From assembly GCF_017352095.1 (NCBI RefSeq), contig NZ_CP071463.1:868001-932000 (forward strand): a stretch of 64,000 nucleotides of DNA. Direction: 5' to 3'. Made by a program: the position numbers and the translations under genes. This document shows positions 59,423 through 64,000 of this stretch, in pieces. Under the pieces are notes generated by a model that was given only the letters and a program-made list of their open reading frames with translations, had not been told where the DNA came from and made no database searches. Every line of letters begins with the position of its first letter. Within the stretch, counting starts at the first letter, position 1. The stretch comes from Natrinema longum. Lineage in GTDB: Archaea > Halobacteriota > Halobacteria > Halobacteriales > Natrialbaceae.

Positions 59423-60853
59423 TTAACTCGGAACGTAGGGCGGACTCATCGTCCCCTGTGAGACGAGATACAGACTCGCCATGGTAAAGAAGACCATCAC
59501 GACGATCAACGGGTACTGACTCCTGATCGCCTGGAGTTTGCCGGGAAACAGTTCGAAGGAGACGGTGTGTGCGACCCAGACTGCCAGGACGTGGCCCAAC
59601 AGGATACCGGCGATCTCGACGTAGCCGAACCAGCCCGGCAGCGCATACCGGGTCGGGTTCGGCGGCGGATTCAGCGGCATCGCGATGGCATCGAGCAGCG
59701 ACGGCCACAGCGAGAGCCCGAACCCGACGTAGTGTGCGAAGTGATAGCCGGCCGCGATCGCCAGCAGCGGTGCGGCGAGTCTGAGTCCGAGGTACTCTCG
59801 AGAGAGGTACGTCTCGGCTCGCTCGCGGGTGCGATCGATGGCGAGCCAGTAGATCTTCCAGAACAGGGCGAACCCGACGACGAGCAGTCCCAGGTAGACG
59901 AGCGCCGGCGGGAGGCCGATCCCGACGAGCGTCTCGATCGTCCCGACGCCGACCGGCGTAACGATGAACCCGCTGAAGGTCAGTTCCCAGACTAACGCGA
60001 GTACGAAGGCCACGAGCGAGCCGTCGACGACGAGGTCGGCCTCGCTCAACCGGGAACCCGGATAGCGGAGTTCGAAGCCGTCGTCGGTCCGCTGGATCGG
60101 CGCGACGGCCCCGTAGAGCCGAAACCACAGCGCCAGTGGGTCACCGCGCCGGAACCACGTCGCCGGCGAAAACACGACCGCACTCGAGATCGTCCCCATC
60201 GAATACATGAGTAAGACGAGCAGCAACGCCCGTGGCGACGACGTCAGGGGCGCGACGATCTCGAGCCAGACGAAAACCAACAGTGCCACGACGGCCGGCC
60301 AGGAGCGGTACGCATCCGGATAGGGTTCGTCGATGGTGGGCAGCGCCTCGGCGATCCGTCGCCAGGGGTTGAGCGCCGGCCACGGGTTCCCGACCGTGTA
60401 GGTGACGATCGTCAACAGCGCGCGCCCGCCGACGAACGTCACCAGGACGGTCGCACTGACCAGCCCGATGTTCGGTCCGGCGATACCTGCCACGACGATC
60501 AATCCGAGCCCGAGGACGCCGACCACGCCCAGCAATAACGAGCCCGCAGACAGGAGTCGGTCGACGGACGCCTCGAGGCCGCGGTCGTGGTAGCTGCCGA
60601 TCACGTCGCGGTCGGTAACGAGCATCGTCAACAGCGCGGACGCCCCGACGGTACCGCCACCCGTCGCGAGATAGAGCCAGGTCGGGACGCTGACGTCGGA
60701 CCCACCTCCGGAGAGGCCAGCTGCGACGTTGCTTGCGGCGACGACACCGCTGCCGGCCGCGAGGACCACCAGCGAGACGGCGAGACCGATACCGGCTCGG
60801 CGACCGAGAGCCGACCGTACACTCATTGCTGGCGATTCGTCCTCGCGGCCCAT
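59423..60853 (-). CDS. Polytopic membrane protein of the cox cluster
   Basis: This 476-residue protein has about eleven hydrophobic helices, with His residues in one of them (AIAAGYHFAHYVGFGLSLW) and in FGYVEIAGILLGHVLAVWVAHTVSF that could hold haem or a metal. Start candidates are ATG 60853 and ATG 60826 (MSVRSALG). It is divergent from the subunit IV gene; the 83-bp gap holds TATA-like GGTATAAGTAT near 60904. Function is unknown; a haem- or copper-related role in oxidase biogenesis is possible. Confidence 0.7.
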   Translation of the reverse strand: MGREDESPAMSVRSALGRRAGIGLAVSLVVLAAGSGVVAASNVAAGLSGGGSDVSVPTWLYLATGGGTVGASALLTMLVTDRDVIGSYHDRGLEASVDRLLSAGSLLLGVVGVLGLGLIVVAGIAGPNIGLVSATVLVTFVGGRALLTIVTYTVGNPWPALNPWRRIAEALPTIDEPYPDAYRSWPAVVALLVFVWLEIVAPLTSSPRALLLVLLMYSMGTISSAVVFSPATWFRRGDPLALWFRLYGAVAPIQRTDDGFELRYPGSRLSEADLVVDGSLVAFVLALVWELTFSGFIVTPVGVGTIETLVGIGLPPALVYLGLLVVGFALFWKIYWLAIDRTRERAETYLSREYLGLRLAAPLLAIAAGYHFAHYVGFGLSLWPSLLDAIAMPLNPPPNPTRYALPGWFGYVEIAGILLGHVLAVWVAHTVSFELFPGKLQAIRSQYPLIVVMVFFTMASLYLVSQGTMSPPYVPS

Positions 60854-60936
60854 CTACGTGTCGCTTCCGTGCGAATCGACCGCCGGAACGATCGTATGAG
60901 GAAGGTATAAGTATCCGTCACCCACATTCAAAATCA

Positions 60937-61203
60937 ATGGCGAGCATCCGGACGTACAGCCTGATCTACGTAGCACTGATACTGTTAGCGACGGGGAAGT
61001 TCGTTTTCTTCCACTTCCCGGAGATTTTCAACTATCAGGTAGCAGTCGGCGGCACGATGGTCCTGGCAGTCATCAAAGTGGGACTGATCGCCGGCTACTT
61101 CCAGCACCTGAGAGACGAACCGCGGTCGGTTACCTACCTGATGCTCACCGCGGCGTTCATGGTGTTCCTGCTGACCCTCGCCGCAGGGTACTCGATCCAG
61201 TAG
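60937..61203 (+). CDS. coxD: Cytochrome c oxidase subunit IV-like protein
   Basis: This 88-residue protein has three TM helices: SLIYVALILLATGKFVFFHF, VAVGGTMVLAVIKVGLIAGYFQHLRDEP and LMLTAAFMVFLLTLAAGYS. The second helix carries the KVGLIAGYFQHLRDEP motif typical of prokaryotic COX4. It completes the oxidase with coxB and fused coxA. A TATA-like AGGTATAAGTAT (60903-60914) lies about 25 bp upstream of the ATG, so the transcript may have a very short leader, as is common in haloarchaea. Confidence 0.88.
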   Translation: MASIRTYSLIYVALILLATGKFVFFHFPEIFNYQVAVGGTMVLAVIKVGLIAGYFQHLRDEPRSVTYLMLTAAFMVFLLTLAAGYSIQ

Positions 61204-61758
61204 GGCACGGCGACGGTTTCGCCCGTCCGATGGCACCATCGAATCGATTTCTCGCCGTTTCGGTTTCACAGTCAACTTCTCTCTCGTCACTCGAGCGATC
61301 ACGAGCCTCGCACTCGGTGATCCAGTAACAACCCACAAGGCCCATCACGGGCACCGACTCGATGACGGCGGCTGTGCCGTACTCGGGCACAGTCGGTACG
61401 GCGAACTCCCTCGAGACGCCGATACCGTCTCGAACGACGGTGCGCCCGCGAGGTTGCTGGATAATCGTCCCGTTGAGCACCGCGGTAGCCGCCTCCGATC
61501 GCCGTCGGACTCCGAGACGGCACTGTTCCATCGCTCGCGAGTTCGTGTGCGGAACGCGATGGGGAACCGCGTAGGTCGATGAGATCGAGCGTTCGAACTG
61601 TTTGTGCCCGCATCGATGGACGCTGGCTCGAATCGGCCACGACAGCCCCCTCGAGTCCGTCGCTCACGACGCGAACGCGTCTCGTACCGCTGTTCGTGAC
61701 GTCTCTCTCGGAAACACGGCCACGTTACGGCTCGAAAGAAGAACGGACGAGAGAGGTG
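61204..61758. other. Intergenic region, uncertain frames
   Basis: These 555 bp between coxD and secY contain a minus-strand frame around 61157-61531 with reasonable third-position GC (GTIIQQPRGRTVVRDGIG...VMGLVGCYWITECEARDRS) but no domain and no good start. It might be a decayed or frameshifted gene. No promoter or repeat stands out. Confidence 0.35.
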
Positions 61759-63222
61759 TTAGTCGCCGCCGAACATCTCGCGCATCATCGGATGCATCTC
61801 CATCATCTGCTCCTCGGCGATCTCCTCGTACAGTTTGTACGTGATGGAGACGGCCAGCAGCAGTCCGGTTCCGCTGATGCCACCGATGGTACCGAGCATG
61901 TTCGCCCAGACGGCCAGCAGACCGACCAGCGCGCCGCCGATGATGGTCACCTGCGGAATGTATCGCTCCATGACCTTCTCGATGACGCCGACGTTCTGTC
62001 GGAAGCCAGGGATCTGCATCCCGGAGTTCTGGATCTGTTTCGCCGTGGATTCGGGACCCATGTCAGTGGTCTCGACCCAGAAGATGGCGAAGATCGCACC
62101 GCCGACGACCATGAAGGTAACGTCGATACTGATGCGAATCAGCACTTGCCACCACTCCTGGGCGACGTTCGCCGAGAACCACATCCAGTCGTTGGGTGAG
62201 TAGATCGGCGCGACGTAGTAGAAGAACCCGCCGGTGGGTTGGCCCTGCGCCGAGTAGGTGCCGAGCCAGCTGGGCATATTCCCTAACTGACGGTTGAGGA
62301 TCTGGCCGAGGAACTGAACGTTCGCCTGCACTGCACGAACGAGGATCATCGGCAGGACGCTCGCGTAGATGAGCTTCACGGGGAAGCGACCGCGCGCACC
62401 CTTGACCCGGGCGTGGCTCAACGGGATCTCGATCCGGACGGATTCGGCGTAGACGACGATCCCGAAGATCAGGAGCGTCGTCAGGAGGGCGATGATGTGC
62501 CCGTCGCCGATCAATATCGTCTGCAGACCGCCAGTCGAGAGCAGCGACCCGACGTCGACCTGTCCCGTCAGGATGCGATACCAGTCGAAGAAGAACCCAC
62601 CCTGAGCGGGCTGGATGAACCCGGTCACCAGTCGCTGGCTCACGCCGGCGATGATGAACAGACCGATCCCGCTGCCGACGCCCCACTTGCTGACGACCTC
62701 GTCCATGTAGAGGATGAGGACCCCGCCAACGAAGATCTGGGCGAACATCAGGATCTGGACCTGTGTCTGACCGAAGGATAGTCCTCCGAGCTGTAGCGAC
62801 TGTTGGGCTGGCAGGAAGCCGCCGGCGAACACCATCGGGAGCCCGGTCAGAATCACCATCAGGACGACCAGCAGCTTCTGGAGGCCCTGATAGAGGACCT
62901 GGTCCCGCGGGTCATCCGTATCCAGTCCGAGCAGGTTCGCACCGCCGAGCAGCTGCAAGACGATGCTCGCGGTGACGATCGGGCCGATACCGACCTGCAA
63001 CACTGACCCCTGAGAGCCGGCGAGGATCGCACGGAACTCCCCGAAGAGGTCGTTTGCCTGTCCGGCCTGCAGGCCAAACAGGGTGACGTTCGTCAGGAAA
63101 AAGTACAACATGAGGATGCCGACCGTCCACATCAGCTTCCGCTTGAAGGGAACGTGCCCCTCCGGACGGCGCACTGCTGGCATCCGCGTCAAGACCGGTT
63201 CAGCGGCTTCCTTCCATCCCAT
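61759..63222 (-). CDS. secY: Preprotein translocase subunit SecY
   Basis: This 487-residue archaeal SecY has ten TM helices. It starts MGWKEAAEPVLTRMPAVRRPEGHVPFKRKLMWT, has the plug region (AGSQGSVLQVGIGPIVTASIVLQLLGG), the cytosolic loops SHARVKGARGRFPVKLIYASVLPMILVRA and ends in LYEEIAEEQMMEMHPMM. It is the protein-conducting channel with SecE and Sec61beta. The gene follows rpl15 by 3 bp on the same strand, as is standard. Confidence 0.96.
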   Translation of the reverse strand: MGWKEAAEPVLTRMPAVRRPEGHVPFKRKLMWTVGILMLYFFLTNVTLFGLQAGQANDLFGEFRAILAGSQGSVLQVGIGPIVTASIVLQLLGGANLLGLDTDDPRDQVLYQGLQKLLVVLMVILTGLPMVFAGGFLPAQQSLQLGGLSFGQTQVQILMFAQIFVGGVLILYMDEVVSKWGVGSGIGLFIIAGVSQRLVTGFIQPAQGGFFFDWYRILTGQVDVGSLLSTGGLQTILIGDGHIIALLTTLLIFGIVVYAESVRIEIPLSHARVKGARGRFPVKLIYASVLPMILVRAVQANVQFLGQILNRQLGNMPSWLGTYSAQGQPTGGFFYYVAPIYSPNDWMWFSANVAQEWWQVLIRISIDVTFMVVGGAIFAIFWVETTDMGPESTAKQIQNSGMQIPGFRQNVGVIEKVMERYIPQVTIIGGALVGLLAVWANMLGTIGGISGTGLLLAVSITYKLYEEIAEEQMMEMHPMMREMFGGD

Positions 63223-63225
63223 ATG

Positions 63226-63714
63226 TTAGTCCTCGTTCTGTTCGGATTCGGCTTCGTCGTCGTCCTCCGCCTGCGCACGCTCCGAGATGACCACCTCACC
63301 GCCGGCAGCCTCGAGTTTCTCCTGGGCTGCATCGGAGAAGGCGTCCGCCGTTACCTCGAGCGTGTTTCGGACCTGACCGGACCCGAGGACCTTCACTTTG
63401 TCGACCTCGTGGCCGTCCTCGACGATATCGCGTGCGTCGAGTCGATAGCCGTCGTCGGTTTCCTCGGCGAGGTCCTCGGCGACGTAGAGGATCGCGTCCT
63501 CGTCTAGCTTCTGGACGTCGATCTCCGCGACCGTCTCGCGGATATCGTGGGGTCGCTTGAAGCCGTGTTTGCCCTTCGGTTCGTAGTTGTGGAACTCGTG
63601 TTTGCTGCGCCCGGCACGGCCGCGGCCACCACGGTGGCCCGCACCGCGTCGGTTCTTGTGGGAACCGCCGCTGTGGGTTCGCGATCCGCGCTGGCGTCGT
63701 TTTTTGCTCGTCAT
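63226..63714 (-). CDS. rpl15: 50S ribosomal protein L15 (uL15)
   Basis: At 162 residues, it has the basic N-terminal RNA-binding stretch (KKRRQRGSRTHSGGSHKNRRGAGHRGGRGRAG) and the L15 core (VKVLGSGQVRNTLEVTADAFSDAAQEKLEAAGGEVV). It has an acidic C-terminal tail as in haloarchaea. Spacing to rpl30 is 2 bp upstream and to secY 3 bp downstream, so this is one operon. Confidence 0.96.
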   Translation of the reverse strand: MTSKKRRQRGSRTHSGGSHKNRRGAGHRGGRGRAGRSKHEFHNYEPKGKHGFKRPHDIRETVAEIDVQKLDEDAILYVAEDLAEETDDGYRLDARDIVEDGHEVDKVKVLGSGQVRNTLEVTADAFSDAAQEKLEAAGGEVVISERAQAEDDDEAESEQNED

Positions 63715-63716
63715 GG

Positions 63717-64000
63717 TTATCGCATCGATTCTAGGAGGTCGTTAATCTCCCCGGTTGTATGCTTTCCGAGTTGGCCGCCCTCGACGGTCGGCTTTTTGAT
63801 ACCATCGTGACCGCCCCGCGGTGGGTGAAGTCGAAGCGTCGGTGACAGGCCCTCGTCACGAAGCGTCGTCTCCTCTGCCAGGAGCGCCTCGGCGAGTGCA
63901 CCGAAGTCGTCGTAGTCGGTGTTGTCGGCCAGCCACTCCTCGTCGACGTCCGCCTGCTTGCCTTCGAGGGGTTCGGCTCGCTTCGCGAGTAGGGTCTCGA
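63717..64000 (-). CDS. rpl30: 50S ribosomal protein L30 (uL30), 5' partial
   Basis: The frame runs off the right edge of the window; the C-terminal 93 residues are visible. They include TLRLHPPRGGHDGIKKPTVEGGQLG, the conserved archaeal L30/L7 C-terminal motif, and end in EINDLLESMR. The stop is 2 bp from the L15 start. It is the first visible gene of the spc-type operon end. Confidence 0.93.
   Translation of the reverse strand, partial: ETLLAKRAEPLEGKQADVDEEWLADNTDYDDFGALAEALLAEETTLRDEGLSPTLRLHPPRGGHDGIKKPTVEGGQLGKHTTGEINDLLESMR

Noticed and set aside
61157-61667. Overlapping minus-strand ORFs between coxD and secY
   Set aside because: Some codon-bias support but two frames would be needed, with no domain or start signal; kept only as a note in the intergenic entry.
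1-64000. CRISPR array
   Set aside because: No regularly spaced direct repeats of 25-40 bp with unique spacers were found; the 27-bp repeats at 5-6 kb are irregularly spaced dyads and no cas gene is present.

Overview
The window is a high-GC haloarchaeal chromosome segment. The evidence is acidic proteomes (Asp/Glu-rich reading frames), archaeal single-copy genes (Cbf5, pelota, archaeal adenylate and cytidylate kinases, DUF106, SecY next to L15 and L30), haloarchaeal pilins and several haloarchaea-restricted regulator families. Gene content resembles Natrialbales such as Natrinema, Haloterrigena or Natrialba, but that is inference.

Layout. (1) 1-16399 is an accessory island ending at the 3' end of tRNA-Ala(GGC). 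It holds a virus-like module (HerA/FtsK-type ATPase, a tight operon of small membrane proteins, an AbrB-like switch protein), a Fic-like protein, a stand-alone WYL-like protein and a series of 27-bp dyad repeats. It also has an IS5-type insertion that splits a membrane gene, an Fe-S DinG/XPD-type helicase, a small catalytic-domain-only tyrosine recombinase, and a two-gene Kiwa-like defence operon (kwaA-kwaB). Three PhiH1-repressor-like winged-helix genes follow, then a run of small zinc-ribbon proteins that leads into the island integrase. The middle part (about 5-13.5 kb) is much more AT-rich than its surroundings, which suggests recent acquisition. (2) 16400-17582 is a chromosomal sliver with tRNA-Ala and a SAM methyltransferase. 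(3) 17583-23676 is a second, about 6-kb island in tRNA-Gly(TCC), bounded by a 43-bp direct repeat of the tRNA 3' end. It carries a frameshifted integrase, a HalOD1 protein, two DUF7344-like proteins, two divergent HTH-10 (Bat-like) regulators around a perfect palindrome, an IR-bounded MITE-like segment and a dead IS6 element. (4) 23865-43865 is ordinary chromosome: RND exporter plus TrmB regulator, pelota, RqcH/NEMF homologue, Elp3, membrane proteins and a complete seven-gene Mnh/Mrp Na+/H+ antiporter operon. (5) 43866-47168 is an insertion-like stretch with an IS6 remnant and three tandem type IV pilins between 78-bp imperfect direct repeats, next to tRNA-Pro(GGG). (6) 47236-64000 is core chromosome: cbf5-cmk-DUF106, a pilin-like surface protein, adk, a cytochrome c oxidase cluster (subunit II, fused I+III, subunit IV, accessory membrane proteins), a membrane-anchored subtilase, then secY-rpl15-rpl30.

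How the parts work together. The left island looks like a virus-derived or integrative element carrying defence cargo: a Kiwa membrane sensor/effector pair, a helicase, a Fic-like protein, repressors and a second recombinase with its own dyad sites. The core segments encode translation and ribosome rescue, respiration, ion homeostasis, secretion and nucleotide metabolism.
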